A stretch of DNA of 64,000 nt from Craspedostauros australis (GCA_026770025.1 JAMXDE010000071.1:1-64000), one strand, 5' to 3'. Counted from the first letter of the stretch, positions 1 to 13,692 are shown. Made by a program: numbers and translations. Notes: generated from the letters alone by a model not told the origin.

Positions 1-685
1 ATATTGTGGATTGAGTTTAGGGTAATTGTATTGATTTGACAGCAGCGACGCATAGAATAACAATTCTTCTTGGCGCTGCGGCAATACGATGACAATTTTG
101 CTCCAGGCGACGACAGCGATACCATCATGTGTTTTCTTTTTGCGCCATGGATTTGGTAACATCACTCGCTCTCGCTGATCGTCGTCATTCTCTGATGTCT
201 GCTGGGACCGTTCGTGGCAGTCTGGATAGTCACAGAGCAAGCAACAGCCAGCGCCAACCATGAATGGCACTGGCGGTTGATGATTGGTGAACGCTGTTCC
301 ACAGGCGGATGCGATTTGTTGTCTCCCCAGCGGTTGTTGGATGAGCGATAGGCGAGAAGCTGGTGGTGATCATCTGTACAGAAAGCGTCGCGGCAGATGG
401 ATGGGATGTTCTGAGCAATGAAACAATAGTGCAATACTAACGGATGAGGTAGTGTGGATGAGGCTGAGAGCTTGTTCCGATTTCCTTGCAAGCACAAACA
501 TTTTCGAATTGATGGCGTGTACTCGTCCTCTCGCCGCGATTGACTTGTGTCCGCGTGAGAGCAAAATGTGAGCCACTGCTCTGCGCCGAGAACTGGTGTC
601 CATTTGCAAGAGAACTGCGCATCCTGATTCACAAGCCGAGCGACAAATCGCGCACACTCCAGAATACATTCGTGACTTTCCGATA

Positions 686-720
686 CGACACGACACGACA
701 CGACACGACACGACACGACA
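686..720. repeat. CGACA pentanucleotide microsatellite
   Basis: Seven perfect head-to-tail copies of CGACA are present, with degenerate copies just upstream. Read on the minus strand the tract yields the artificial repeat CRVVS in several frames, so open frames crossing it should not be taken as genes. Confidence 0.95.
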
Positions 721-1697
721 TGCTACTGATACCAGTACCATACGTATTGGATAGATTGACGAATGGATGGATGGAGCGAGCTGTGATCATCCCAAGGATA
801 CCATATCGACACACTTGGCGACGAACCATAGTCGCCGTATTGGCGCCATCGCAGGACATGGTGCAGATACGCGGAGCAAAAGCCGGTACGTGCAGCCACA
901 AATTGCTACACGCAACTGTGAAAGGGAATGGCGCAAGTCACCGATTAGCTCATGGGCAGAAGTCAGCACATTTGCTCTTGGAGTCAGTCCAGTTGTACCA
1001 GACAATGTTACCAGCATCATGGAGATTGCATTGTACTTGGAGCAGAGCATTTGGGATCGATCATTCAAGAATCTTATTCCATTCGGCATGCTGCTTGGTG
1101 TCGGCGGCGATGGTGTCCATGTAGCATTCTGTGGTTATGCTGCAGGTGCCCACCTTGTGCCTACTCTAGCAATCCACTGATTAGATTCTTATCATTGAAC
1201 GATAGGTATGCTCATACACTAGACAGTGTACGACAGCACCATCATACCCACTCTGGCTTGCGCAGGAGTGTGAGAGCCACAACCTGGAGTTGTGCCGTGC
1301 CAGCTCCTTGTTTGCCTTGGGCCCTGTGTCCAATTTCTGGTTCCCCGATTTTCTCCCAAATCAATCTACTGAATTTTTCAATAGTGGTATACGATGTTGT
1401 TGCGTGGGTAGCACATTTGCAAACATTACTGCATTCATCCTTTGCACGATCCTCTCCGTTGGATGAACTCCATACCTTGATTTCAACGCTGCGGACATAC
1501 CCACCCACCAATACGATGCATGCGATTCACCCTGTGCTATTTTTAGTTCGCGCGATGTGTTGCCGGATTCTCGTTTTCTCTCGTGTTATTTCTCACGATA
1601 AAGTTGCAATATCTTCCCCTTTCCGCTGCGTTCACGGACTCCATCGGTTTCGACAGCCACATGCCCGGACTGCCATCGTCTTCTTCGCCTTGTCGTC

Positions 1698-1971
1698 TAC
1701 TTTGTAGTCGTCCAATTTCATTTCGCAATTCTGCCTGGTGCTATTCCTATGCCAACAAAAGCATACCTATGTCGGGACCCCGTGTTATTCTTCGCACTCA
1801 CATTTTTGCACCCTCACCTGAACGTTTCCATCACGCATTCTATCAGTGTCGACGTCTGGAGGGACGGACCACTCTCGTCCCCTCCACCTCATTGTTTACT
1901 TTGTAGTCGTCCAATTTTTATTTCACAATTCCGTCTGGTGCTATTTCTATCCGACCAAATCCATACCCATG
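1698..1971 (+). repeat. Imperfect direct repeat, two ~75-bp copies
   Basis: Copies at 1698-1771 and 1897-1971 share the start TACTTTGTAGTCGTCCAATTT and the core CTGGTGCTATT, followed by a matching CCAA / ATCC / ATACC / ATG pattern. The copies are 199 bp apart and differ by scattered substitutions. The origin is unknown; it could be a local duplication or a relic of a mobile element. Confidence 0.7.
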
Positions 1972-4357
1972 CAAATTCCTCTCCGTCAACATGCACCTTC
2001 TGGAGGGCATCGTCAGTGTCATGCACGAATGCCGCAATTCGGGTGAGTCTATGCCATTCCAGTTGCATCAACCATTCATATTCCTCAATACTGTATGGTG
2101 TCCGGCTGATGGGAAAGGGGAGGTTGTGACTGAGCGATCTACACGCTCCGAATTGATGTTGCTCGCAATCCTCTTGCGAGGGCTCCGGACTCTGGCAGAC
2201 TGTGTGTTGACTTTCAATTGCTCGCGGATCCGTATGGTGTTGGCCTTTTCGAATTCCACGAATGGAAGGAGATGCACATGGAATTGATACAGATGGTTAC
2301 GCAGGTTTGCGGATGGCCCGGATGCTGGAGATGGTGCGGGGCATGATTTCCTACCGCTTGGCATCACGAGGCCAACGACTCAACCAACAGAATTGACGAT
2401 CAGCGACGGCAGTGGACAAATTGCAGCGGCTCCTGAAATATGTGGAACCACGGACGCGCTCCTGCACCATTGTGAGCGCTGCGCTTTTGCGGTTCCATCA
2501 TGGTTCGAAGATCGACTTGGCGTCGTCTACTTGTCTCATACTCGACAATAGACTGCATGCCATGGTCGATGCCCGATCCAGTTTTGTTGTCTTGATCGAA
2601 AATGTGGGTGTGAAATTGGCGCACCTCGGTCGAATCTGATTGGATGGGAATCATCAATGGTTCAGTGTAAATGTCGTTTGTTGCTCACAAGGACAAACTA
2701 CATTTAACAAACGAACAACGAAGAACCAAAGTATGTCCGAAAATCAAGAAAACGACACGACGAGATCACAAATGACAGATTCATGGACCAGCCACCCAAT
2801 CTCCGACGCACCAATCAAAAGCAACAGGCAGAACAGAATGTCCGCCCCCAGCGAACTCACATCACACATCACACACGACACACCCAACAACTGTACTCTT
2901 GCCCATTCACTGCGGATGCTTCAATCGTCGCATCTGAGACGATCGGCGCCGACAGCCAACACAACTCCAAACGGCAGCCAACGAAGAACAGATCGAGTAT
3001 ATTCTACCGTTTTGCGTTCGGCCACCAGGGAAGCAATCATGATACACACTCGATCGTCTCTCACGATGCCAATGCAAATGATGAGAAATCGAGGTGACAA
3101 TCGATGAGAATAAAAAGTAACATTCAATAGAGAATGAATGGATAGACGGATTGGTCTAGCACTCGTTGCTCTCTCTCTCGCTCTCTCTCTTGCGCTTGCG
3201 CTTGCTCTCTCGTTGTGTTGGCGCCGCGTCACACTCACTCTTTCGCCAGAATAAAAATTGCAGTTGGTTCCACATACATTCTCTGGCCACAACCACGTAT
3301 GCACCAATGAGCGACCGTTGAACTGTTGCTGCCGATCTCGACACAAACACAGCGCTCATGCTGTTGCAATAACACATCGAACACTCCAACTACACTCGTC
3401 TTGATAGTATTCAAATGAGTCGTGTAGTATTCGTGTACCACAGGACGGATACTGATGCAGTCACGAGACTCTTCGTGTGTGATGAATCGTAATGCCTAAA
3501 TTGCCGCAACCCCCCATGTGGGATCGCTTTCTCGTCTCACAGACTGACTCGCAATTCAGATATATTGATTCCTCAATTCCACACCATCTTGGTTGACACC
3601 TTGCAATTCAGATATATTGGTTCATCCAATAGATCTGAATAAGAGGTCCTCAATTGCACAGCTTCAGAATTATGGCAGTACTGGTCATCGTGGACCATGA
3701 ACGTTGCCAATCTGATCTTGTCTTCAACCTCTGTGCTTGCAAACATACATGTCCTCCCCACATGTGAATACAACAGTGCAAGGCATCATTTTTACAGCAG
3801 TATTGCTGTGTGCAAACTTGTGCAATCTCATTTCATCATCATCATCATCTTGCCATTGCACTCTTCATTGCTCACAATTCTGACTTCAACAGATCAGAAT
3901 TGGGCCAGCTTTCCTTCGATAACATTACAATCAAATTACTTGAGCACAACAAATTACAATACAATCTACATACTTCATTGTCGATCTGATCAAATCTTGG
4001 AGTAAGTACCCTATTATTGTATTCTGTTCTATCAAATACGGACGATAATGCCAAAAATTGAGCACTTTGATACGTGGGCGTACTCGCGTTGTTGGCAACG
4101 AGGAAGAGCGTTGGTTTCTTGTGTGTGGCAATCCATGCTCTAACTCTGAACAGCAACCATTCAGAAACTCGTTGACAAGACCACCAATCAACACTGCCTC
4201 CTCCCTCCTGCCCTTTCAACTCAACTTCAATCCGTGGAGCAATTGTGTAGCTCATGCAGCAGTGGGAATCAAGAGTGAAAGAAGAAGCATGCCATGCCAA
4301 GAACCCAAGCCATGCCAACAAACAATCCCCAACAATAAATATACTTCAACACAACAG

Positions 4358-5131
4358 TGTTGGAAATCCGGGGGTTATAGTAGTAGACTAATCTGTTATC
4401 ATCTGTACCGTTTTAGAACTGTGAGCACAACATGCTCATCTCCTTTGATTCCAATTCACAACAAGCATGATCTGCAGTAGCCACCCGAGGTTACACCGCT
4501 TGGCTCCTTTCGTCTGCATCTTCATCTTGCTTTAATCGTGGTTCATCGTTTGCTTGGCTGAGGGATTGGAGAGCACCTACATTCGTCAGTTCATACTCGT
4601 TAGACCTTTAGGTACCTCTCCTTCGGTCTCCTGTCACCTCACTGGTCCCACTTCATTTCAGTTCCTCCCTCTGGTCATCTCGATGGCCGCCTTTGGGTCT
4701 TTGGAACTTATTGTCGTCTGGATCGTGGTCTTGGGTGAATAGGGATCGCCTCTGTTTCGCTTTCTCACATTAGTTTCTCAGAGACGCGTCGACTTGTTCA
4801 GATATATTGGTTGTCGCGCTCACTCGATTCACTCAGGGCTGGTGTGTTGCCATCGTCATAGATCTCTCGGTTCCCGACCGTTATCGGGACATGGCCGAGT
4901 AGGCCACTGGATGAGGGTGCTTGGGATGTCGCATAAGACAGGTAAGGCCATTGGGGCTGTCCGAGTGCAACTGGTGCGATTGCTGGGTTGCTGGTTTGGG
5001 AGGATGCTATTGGGGGTTGCGGCAATCATGGGTATCTTTGCACTTAATACCATTCCGGTTCCAGTCAGGTCCTCATGGGGAGCTGCGGTAGAATAGGGTA
5101 TCTTTGCAAAGTCGTACCCCCGATTCCTGAC
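4358..5131 (-). repeat. Element A 3' LTR (left copy)
   Basis: On the plus strand it begins TGTTGGAAATCC and ends GATTCCTGACA. It matches the right copy along its whole length, with substitutions and small indels. The last bases of the inner edge differ between the copies (TGACA here, TGATAC in the other), so this edge is certain only to within a few bases. A purine-rich stretch on the minus strand just inside (ATGGAAGGG) is the likely polypurine tract. Confidence 0.88.
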
Positions 5132-5245
5132 ACCCTTCCATTGTCGCACCACCATACTCACCCACACACAAATCGTCTCTCGTCACACTCCCTTGTCTCG
5201 CTCTTGCACTCATCTCTTCTGTCCCATTAATCCATGGTTGATTCT

Positions 5246-8200
5246 TCACTGAATGATACTCCCTTTGTGTCTATCGTAGATCTCCTTCTTTGTGTTCTTG
5301 GTGAAGCCATCTGCGATGTTGTCCTCTGAGCGCACAAACTGAATTCGTGCCTCTCCGTTGTCTATCAGCTCCCGAGTGAAATGATGTCGTATATCGATGT
5401 GTCTCGTTCGCGCTGATGTCGACGGATGTGGAGGCAATGAAGATAGCTCCCACATTGTCCACGTACACATCCACTGGTTTGGTCATCGTCAAGCCGAGTC
5501 CTCCATTAGCTGCGTGAGGAAGCGAATCTCTTTTCCTGCTTCTGAGAGGGGCGACGTAGTCGCGCCTCTGTTGAGCTGAGAGTTTACACTTCGTTGTGCC
5601 TTCGATCTCCATACGATGGCACCCCTTGCAGTAGGAACAAGATGTCCCCCGACACTGATTCGTATCCTTGTCTCCCGCAAACTCACTGTCTGCGTAGATC
5701 TCGATCTTCCATGCGTCGTTTTCCAATGGGGGCTGGTTGCATTCGTAGTCCGTAGTCCGTCGTGTCCGATACGAACTTCATTACTCGCAGCATCTCTTGT
5801 ATGCTGCAGCTGATGGTCCGTCCAGCACCTTGGTAGTTCCCGCACCGCATTCGCGATGTCTGGTCGTGAGTGCTTCACCAAGTAGAGCCGCATACCTACT
5901 CCGCTTCGGTATCTGCTGTGTCGGTCACTATCCACTTTGGGTAGGTCGCTGTTTCTCTGGATGACCCTGTCCTGGTGTTTCCTGGAGTTCCGTATCGTTG
6001 TAGAGTCAGCACGTCATCCTTGAATGTATCAATGATGTTCTTGATGATGTGTGGCTGGTTCACCCAGCAGTTCGACTGGTCGTTGGGTGAAGATGATCTT
6101 GCAGCTGAGGTAGTCTTCGAGGTCGTTTTCCACCTTGATTCCGAATTGCTCAGCTTTGATGTCGATGGTCAGTTGCTTCAAACTCCTCCTTTCCTCCGAT
6201 GCATAGGCAGTCGTCCGACGTAGGTGCCTATTAGCAGTAGTCTCCCCTTCCTGATTCCGAATCAGAAGGCATGGATCCACTTTGCTCTGTACGAAATCCC
6301 AGCTTAATTAGAATGTCGACCAGACTTTTGTTCCATTGTCTGGCGCTCTGCACTAGTCCGTAGATGGTCTTCTTGAGCAGCAAGCATTCGTCGGCCTCAT
6401 GCCTCATCCCCTTTGGGCATTGCATGTAGATCTCTTCGTCAAGTTCTCCATGCAAGAATGCTGTCTCGAAGTCGATGATCATACTATCCATGTGCAGTAG
6501 CATCTTCATAGTGAGCATGATGCGGTAGGGTTGCGTCATGAATCACTGGTGCGTGGTGTGCTGAGAAGTCCCTCCTGCGATCTGTGAGTAGCCGCAGGCG
6601 ACGAGTCTGGCCCGGAAGACTCCGTTCCTCTTCTCCTTGAATACCCATTTGGTCTTCACGCATCGCCGATCTCTTGGCATTCGGTTCCTCTTGATCTTCT
6701 CCCATACTCCTCTTCTGGTCATATCTTGAACTCCTTATTGATGGCCTCTCTCCACTTCTTCCTCTTCTCGGGATCTGCATGGTCCCAGCATTCTTCGAAG
6801 GTGGTAGGGTCTAGCATCATAGCTAACGCTTGCTTGCTCGGGTCTGACTCGATCATTCGTCACTTGGCTCGCAGCAATGAAGTCATCCAATCTCATCTTT
6901 CCGTGAGTGGTGTCATATCATCATCCCTGCGACGGTCTCTGTTGAACATCGACCCGTCTGTATGAAGCTCGGCCCCTCTGTCGCCGCTGTTTCGGCTTCC
7001 GTCTCTTGGGCAGTCTCTTGCTTCTCCTCGTCAGATTCCGAGGTCTCACTGGATCCGTAGTCTCTGGTCCTCCTTAGGAACAGGGCGAATTGTTATACCC
7101 TGCGAGATCTCTGACCTTTCTTGGTACGTACGCAACAGGTGTTGCGACTGGAGTCCGAGGGCGGTTCTTCTCTCTACGTTCTTTCCTCACTCCTTTCATC
7201 CTCGTCCCTTCCGGATTCATCGCCGACGTCTTCGTCTGGTTCCTGATCCTCTTGGACGGTAGCAGGTCGTCCCTGCTCTAGCGCAGCATCTTCTGGATCT
7301 ACTTGTTCTCTGGTTCTGCTGCGCTTGTCATCGTCATCGTCTCTATGTCACTCATACTGTCCGATTGACGAAGCCAGTCACTCCTCTCTTCTGGAGACGA
7401 GTCCTCTTGATGAGGATCGTCGTCGTCGTCTGCGTTCATCACTCTGGATCTGCTGGCATCCTTAATACCTTTGAAACTCTCCATAACGACTTATTCAACC
7501 ATGTTACAGTCTCGAGTCTCAGGATTCTCGAGGTAGCAAGGTTCATCATGCGTACACTGCCTTTCGCGTGCGACTCTCCGTATCCCACGAACATGGCAGT
7601 TTGGAGCGGTCGTCTAGCTTGGGCCTTGATAGTCTGTCCACCGATGTGTACCATCCCCATCTCACCGGAAACACAACGCAGGTCGTTTGCATACTTCGGG
7701 ATTTTTCCGTTTAACAGTATAACACGCTGGCTCCCTTGACTTCGTGCCAATGATGTTCTCCAGCTGCGTTGCCGTGTGAGCAGCCTCTGCCCACAGCTTC
7801 CCTCGCGTTGTTTTTTGGTAGACTGGGTTTTGTGTTCAGCATGGCGCGTACGTTGCCGTAGAGTGTCGCGAATTTCCTTTCGACGCGACCATTCTGTTGG
7901 GGAGTCGATGCCGCAGGGTACTCGAAGGTTGGGGCGAATCCCTTGTTAAGTAAGAGTTTCTCTGTAGAACGATTCTCTCCTGCGTTGTCACATCTGACAT
8001 TTGTGAACCGTTACTCGCTGATTCGCCTGGAGCCATTGGAACAACAAAAGCATCTTCGACCCACGTCGCTTTTCTCTGTGATGAAATAACTCCAGCAGTA
8101 GTCACTGTAATCGTCGATCACAAGAAGCCAGTATTTGCCCCTTCCCAGGCTGTGTGTCTGAACACTCGATGTATCCATGAACAATCGATCCCCGACCTCT

Positions 8201-10007
8201 TTCGCTCGTTGTTGAGTCCGCCTTCGACATTGGTCTCTGACGCGATTTCCCAATCGCGCAGTCAACACACACGTTAGTTTTCCTGTCATGTTCCAGCCGT
8301 ACCTCCCTGCTGTTCGAGAGATGGTGTACGCGTCAACGTGGCTAACATTTTATGAATTGTGTTGATGTCGACTGGTGCGTTGGTTGACACACCAACATGA
8401 GCTTGGTCGTCCGTCTTGGCATTGCTCACCATGTTCACTCCGCAAACGAAGCCGCTCTGGGTCGCCATGATGCGGTCGAGAGCTGATGCGCACGCTGCCC
8501 TTCTTCAGACTGATCACGATGCCGCGATTGCTAATGTCGAAACCCGTTTTCGAGAGCTTTATTGATGCTCAGCAGTTCACCCAATAGCTTCGTCACGTAC
8601 TTCACTGACTTGAGTACGACGATGGATGTCCTTCCATTCTTCTGCATGACGGTAATGCGCTGTCGCCCACCTTGGTTGCCTTGAGGAAGCGTTCCGTTTC
8701 CGATCTTCACCGATTGGTCCGGAGACTTGGACATTGGTCATTCCCTTGTCACAGTTGGTGAGACTGGCACGATGCACCTGAATCGCCCAGCCAGGTGTTG
8801 CTTTCGTAGTGATCTGGTGCGATGGCGGATCTCTTTGCATCGATGTCGTTCACGTTCCCGATCATCAGAGCTACCTCGTGGTGATCGTCGTGTTTCCGGT
8901 GTAGAGCGGTAACACTGAGAGCGCTGGGTTCGAGTCTCGAACCCCTTTGTTGCTGCTGTGATGCATCCAGAGGATGAGTGCGAGGCATGGAGGGTCATGC
9001 AGGAGATCAGATTGCTAGGGAAGGGTTGGCGATAGTGAGCTTCCAAGCTGTTGTTGATGTTGCAGGGGTTGCGACAAACGCCATCGTAGTGATCATGCCG
9101 ATGTCATGCAGCTTGAAGTACACGGAGCGTGGTTCAATCTGTGGAGTCATGGTCCCCCGTATGAGTATGCACAGCATCGTAGCACAATAGGGCGAGTTCG
9201 TTCGCACCTCGTTGGCTGGGGAGCACGTTGCTCAACGACGCTCGAATGGCGTAACGGAGGGAACCGGTCCTTGCGAGCAGGGCGCGGCGCTCCGCGCGTT
9301 CCGCATCGTTGCTCGGCACATCCCCGCGTGGGTCGTTGTGGAGCTGGATGAAGAATGGGACTTGGGGGCATTCCACGCCACCATGCGTAGAGCGGTCCTC
9401 GCTTGAGGCACAAAGGGCACCAGGCCATGTTGGTGGTGAGGCCGTGCGGCGTTCTCGATCATCCGCTCCACAAGCGTGCTGCTCAGGGGCGAAGTTGTAC
9501 ACCGGACGGTGTGGCTGCCTTCTTTGGTTGGCTTCCCCCATGTCATCGTCGACATCTTCGGTGTCGGTGGCCTCTTCGTTGGTGAGGCTTGCGTCGTAGT
9601 AGGAATCTTGTCCTTGGTTGGAGTTGCTCATCTTGTTGTTGACGTTGTGTGGTCTCAAAGAAAGAATGGGAGATGTGTCAGTCTGTTCGACGATGGCTGC
9701 AAAGGCAACGTCCTCCATTACCTTGGAGTCAGCTTGGTAGTTGCTGTTGTTGTCGCGTGTTTTCGCCTCGCCTGTGTTCACAGACAAGTTGGTCACATTT
9801 TCCGATTCGTTCGTGTTTCCCGAGGTGGGCCCACAAATTAACTCGTCTGTCATCACAAGAGCCACGTCGTTGTTTCCCTCCATCCCATCAGTCGCCACAT
9901 TGGCCGAGTCTGCCTCCTTCATGGCTGCCTTTAGCTTGAAGCACTGTAGGATCTTGTGTCCCCTTCTTACCGCAATACTTACACTCCCCATTGAACTTTG
10001 GCTTACT
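5246..10007 (-). pseudogene. Element A pol remnant (protease, integrase, RT, RNase H)
   Basis: Pieces of one Copia pol can be followed on the minus strand through many frames. They are a second zinc knuckle broken by an indel in a G run (about 9950-9990), a protease motif WLGDSGAS (about 8770), an integrase stretch YWLLVIDDYSDYCW (about 8110), an RT stretch with AFLHGELDEEIYMQCP (about 6440) and IYGLVQSARQW (about 6340), and RNase H with YADSEFAGDKD (about 5680) and YVDNVGAIFIAS (about 5440). The longest open piece is about 300 codons. Frames change at least ten times, so no functional polyprotein remains. The motif order matches element C closely, so A and C belong to related lineages. Confidence 0.88.
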
Positions 10008-10012
10008 GTTGT

Positions 10013-10542
10013 TAATAGAGCTAAACTAGTAACCACCTTAGCGAGAGAGACTACGAATCATCCGACTCGTCAGCATTCCAATAGATCGAACGGACACTTC
10101 GCCGAACCCCACGTTTGGAGACAGATCCAGAACCTTGAAGCGGATCTTCGGAATTCGTGTCAGGCAACCAATGGGGTTCCGAATAACCAAGTTTCTGACA
10201 CCCACCATCGCCAAAACGCCGACGCACGGAACCAAAGCACAACAACGAGCATCATCGCCCATTGTCTCTCACAGAACCCAGACGACGGATCTCGACCCAC
10301 GGTACTTGGGGCTACACAACCCACACGCATTGTCATACAGGACATCACAGGAGATTCCCCTCGAAGAGAAGAACCATAGCACTAACCTCATAATCCGCAC
10401 GTTTCTTCACCATCTACCAGTATTCTAAATTGACTACTTGTGGAACAGAAGACTCTCGTCCGGATCGCTTGCCAGTCAAGCCTCTGCCTACAGCTAAAGA
10501 ACAGCCAACAAGACAACAGCCATTACGTTTGGGGCTCTATTA
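10013..10542 (+). repeat. Element B 5' LTR (530 bp)
   Basis: It runs from TAATAGAGC to GCTCTATTA. It matches the 3' LTR except for single-base indels near the middle and end, in short homopolymers or repeats. It is followed directly by the primer-binding site. Confidence 0.95.
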
Positions 10543-10557
10543 GATTAACAGTCGCAA
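10543..10557 (+). promoter_or_regulatory. Element B primer-binding site (tRNA-Asn anticodon-arm type)
   Basis: GATTAACAGTCGCAA starts at the first base after the LTR. The same 15 nt follow the LTR of element D. The complement, TTGCGACTGTTAATC, folds as the 5' side of an anticodon arm with loop CTGTTAA (anticodon GTT, Asn) and A-T and G-C pairs at the base of the loop. It does not start with TGG, so the primer is not the tRNA 3' CCA end. A cleaved tRNA half as primer is known for Drosophila copia. Confidence 0.75.
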
Positions 10558-10587
10558 AAGATTGTCAAGCTCTTAGACCTCTGCAAG

Positions 10588-13500
10588 ATGACCGTCACCC
10601 AACGCCTTCAGGTCTCCAACCGGCCACCTCCAAGAGGAGCCCAGGAGACAGGACCGAAGCCTTCGAGACCCTTCCAGCGGACCCGAAGGACCCAAGCCTC
10701 TCTGCCATCCTTGATGGCACACCAGGCTACCCAACGGCCGGGCCATCTTCGCTCTCCTTCGCAGAGATCGGAGTCGACTTCATCGAGGTCACCTTCCGAC
10801 ACCCCATCATCGTGGATGCATGGAACCGAAAGGAAAGAACCAACGAAACCGAAGTCGTGCGCCACGTCCACAAGACTACCTGGGACGCGTTCACGGAACT
10901 CAAACAGGAGTTCCGGATCAACATCGAAACCGCCATGATCTTTGATCTCTTTCCAGCCAAGACCCTCGCAGAAGAGAAAACCATCTCCCAACTGCTGATC
11001 ACCATCCATGAAGAGGCCACCGACATGAACCCGGCGTTAATCATGTTCAACCTCAAGCACCCGGACGACGTTGCAAGGAACTACGAGACAGGACTCCTCA
11101 TCTACACATCGGAGAATGGATCAGATCCATCGAAGTTGAAGAGGAATCAACTCTCGAATCCACCCTTGACGCGATGTTCACCAACACGGACACCACTGCC
11201 AAAGCCATGGCAGGACTTCTGCCGTTCCGAACGATGCGGCAGACGCCCATCACATCCAAGCCTGGTTGAATGCCATCGGGGAACACAAGAAAGCACTCTC
11301 CAACGCATCCGCGACCAGCAATCTCATCTGGGTCAGAAGCATCTACCCATAGAACCGGACGCGACAACGACAGCCACCCAGGAGGAACCCCATCTGGGCT
11401 CTCCCTCATGCTTGGTGGGAATACACCGCACCGTACCCCACCCAACTTCCAGAACGAAACCCAACTCTCCAGCATCGCCAAGCAAGGATCACAAAACACG
11501 TCACCAGTGATCATCGACACCCGTGGCACCACTCCGCCCAACGAAGATACCGAACCAGGCACCAACTACGACCAACACCCTGGTAACGACGATACCGTAG
11601 ACGTACCCGACAACCGCGGCCCCACGGGACGGAACCAACTCTTCCCCAACGTAGACCCCGCGACGATCGGCGATTACAACCGCAACCCCACCGGCGCCAA
11701 GGTAGTAACCTTCGCCCCCGAAACGACCGCCAGAGACCCAGGGGATACCAATGCACCCCGGATGAGCTACCCAGAGAACGACGGGAACCGTCCACCCCAC
11801 GATCGGAACCCGCATCCCTACCACGGTACTGCGGATACACCAGCCTCACACAGCGTGGGTAACTATCGAGGCAACAACGGACACGAACCCGTGAACCGAA
11901 ACCCTGCCGGAAACCCACCCGCGAACCATGGGACAAACCGCCCGCACCGTGACAACCATGGAACCCCAATTAACCATGGACACCACGCGGCAACCCGTAT
12001 GGGCATTCCCCTGCCATGGGAAACCAATTCCCTCATGGCCCACCGCTTCCGGTGTACCACGGAACCCACCCAGGAGGATTCCCGCCCATTGGAATCCCTA
12101 TCCCCATGGGCCATTTTCCCCATGGAGCCGGAGGCTTTCCAATGCCACAAGGAGCCTTCACCCCCGTTGGACATCCTCACCCCGGGTATCCACCACGACC
12201 ACCCGCGTATGGGTACCGTCCAACCGATCCCAATGGAGGTTTCGGAAGACATGACCCACGCAACATGGGCCCGAACACCCCACACGGGCAACACAACCCC
12301 GGGTATCCACCACGACCACCCACGTATGGGTACCGCCCAACCGATCCCAATGGAGGTTTCGGAAGACATGACCCACGCAACATGGGCCCGAACACCCCAC
12401 ACGGGCAACACGACCCCGGGTATACACCACATCGTGGACCCACCCACGGCGAACCACCAGTCGCCCAGGCCAAGCTAACGAAGCGACGCCCCATCCCCGA
12501 CTCCGTCAAATTCACGAGTGATGCGGCATCCTTCCAAGTGGTCAAACACCAGATCCATGCCCACCTCCTGGGAAACGACATGGCGTACCTGATCAACGAC
12601 CAGTTCCGGCACAGATACCATTCCCAAGGAATCCATGCGATCAAGGACCACATCGACCCAGTGACAGGTGTGCCAACAACCACCTCGCCAGAACAGGTCG
12701 CGAGCGACGTCAGAACCCTATTCGCGGGATTATACTCCGTCTTCGCCGGCGGCCCAGCACATGGACTCGCCACCAGAGGACTCCTCACCGAGGACGGTAT
12801 CCTATTCTGGAATGAACTCCTCAATACCTACGATAACGACTGGATCCGAGGAATGGAGGTCGACTCTCTGATGAAGAGGGTACACGACTTCAACCCCAGC
12901 AGGCAGGACCTGGGATCCTATGTGAAGGAGATCCAAGATATATTCGCGAACGTGAATTTCCTGGCGACTAACCCGGATCAACAAGTCTCCGACGCGCAAC
13001 AACGCCGCACGCTCCTTAACCACCTCATTGGTTGCGACGACATCAATGTCCGCACCATGGTCCGGAGCATCGAGCGAAGCGCGGACATGCAGTCAATGGG
13101 TGCCACCTGCATGTACCTCATCTCCGAGTCCGCCAGGGACAATGCGGTAGCCAACAACCAGCGGGGATCAAGGTCCGGCAAACGCAGGATCTTCAAGGCA
13201 ACCGCCGAAACCAACCAAGATCAAGATGAATCCAACACCGAGATGGTCATCAATGCCATTTCGAAGAAACTACAGGAGGATCCCACCTTCATCTCACAAG
13301 AAGTATTCGATGGACTACCCGAGAAGGTCCGTCGAGTGATCATGAAACTCCGCAGTTCCCTCCGCTGGGCCCGCCGCAATAACGACCGGAACGGATCCGG
13401 ATTCACCCGCGTCGAGGGCAAGAAGGAACAGGAAGAACCCCAACCACCTGCCAGCGTGAAGCCCCCAGAGAAAGGGGAGGAAACCAAGCCACACAAGCAG

Positions 13501-13692
13501 TATGGAGGTGTCACCCACGCGAACCTGGCCAGGTACACCGCAGGATCCACCGAGGGACCTGATTCCCAGGACGGGAATGGATCGGACCTATCCTCGATTG
13601 GACGCTTCGGAGCTTGCCAAGTTCCTAGTCGATTATGGAGGACACGAGGAGAACGGCAACGACCGACTCGTGAAGATGATCACGATGAGTGA
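10588..13692 (+). pseudogene. Element B gag, interrupted by frameshifts
   Basis: A Gag-like coding stretch starts at the ATG at 10588 or a little downstream and changes frame near 11105, 11228, 11340, 12010 and 13600. The first part includes FAEIGVDFIEVTFRHP and AFTELKQEFRINIETAM. The middle is rich in Pro, Asn, Thr and Gly and holds two 39-residue repeats. The C-terminal part (about 12480-13590) is helical, with YLINDQFRHRYHSQG and LFAGLYSVFAGGPAHGL. No CCHC zinc knuckle is visible; a basic stretch (RSGKRRIF, RWARRNN) may bind RNA instead. The shifts may be real mutations, or residual single-base assembly errors as in the LTRs. Confidence 0.7.
12181..12414 (+). repeat. Two tandem 117-bp repeats in element B gag
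   Basis: Copies at 12181-12297 and 12298-12414 are nearly identical and encode a 39-residue unit starting PGYPPRPP and containing YGYRPTDPNGGFGRHDPRN. A third, partial copy starts at 12415. The unit is rich in Pro, Gly and Asn and is probably disordered. Confidence 0.95.

Larger units (their letters stand above)
1..4357. other. Left flank, no confident gene
   Basis: This stretch lies outside element A. It has many short overlapping open frames on both strands, but none carries a recognisable motif. The least unlikely are a plus frame at 767-1180 (137 codons) and a chain of short plus frames between about 2130 and 2640 that change phase several times, which would suit decayed coding DNA. Other contents are a CGACA microsatellite (686-720), an imperfect direct repeat (1698-1971), a CT-rich tract near 3165-3200, two copies of GCAATTCAGATATATTG near 3550 and 3603, and a short TCA run near 3835. 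The function is unknown. Confidence 0.5.

Noticed and set aside
952..1707. 251-codon plus frame
   Set aside because: Composition is irregular, several frames overlap on both strands and no motif is seen; treated as chance.
8920..8960. Possible tRNA T-arm (GGTTCGAGTC)
   Set aside because: No acceptor, D-arm or anticodon arm around it; it lies in the element A pol remnant.
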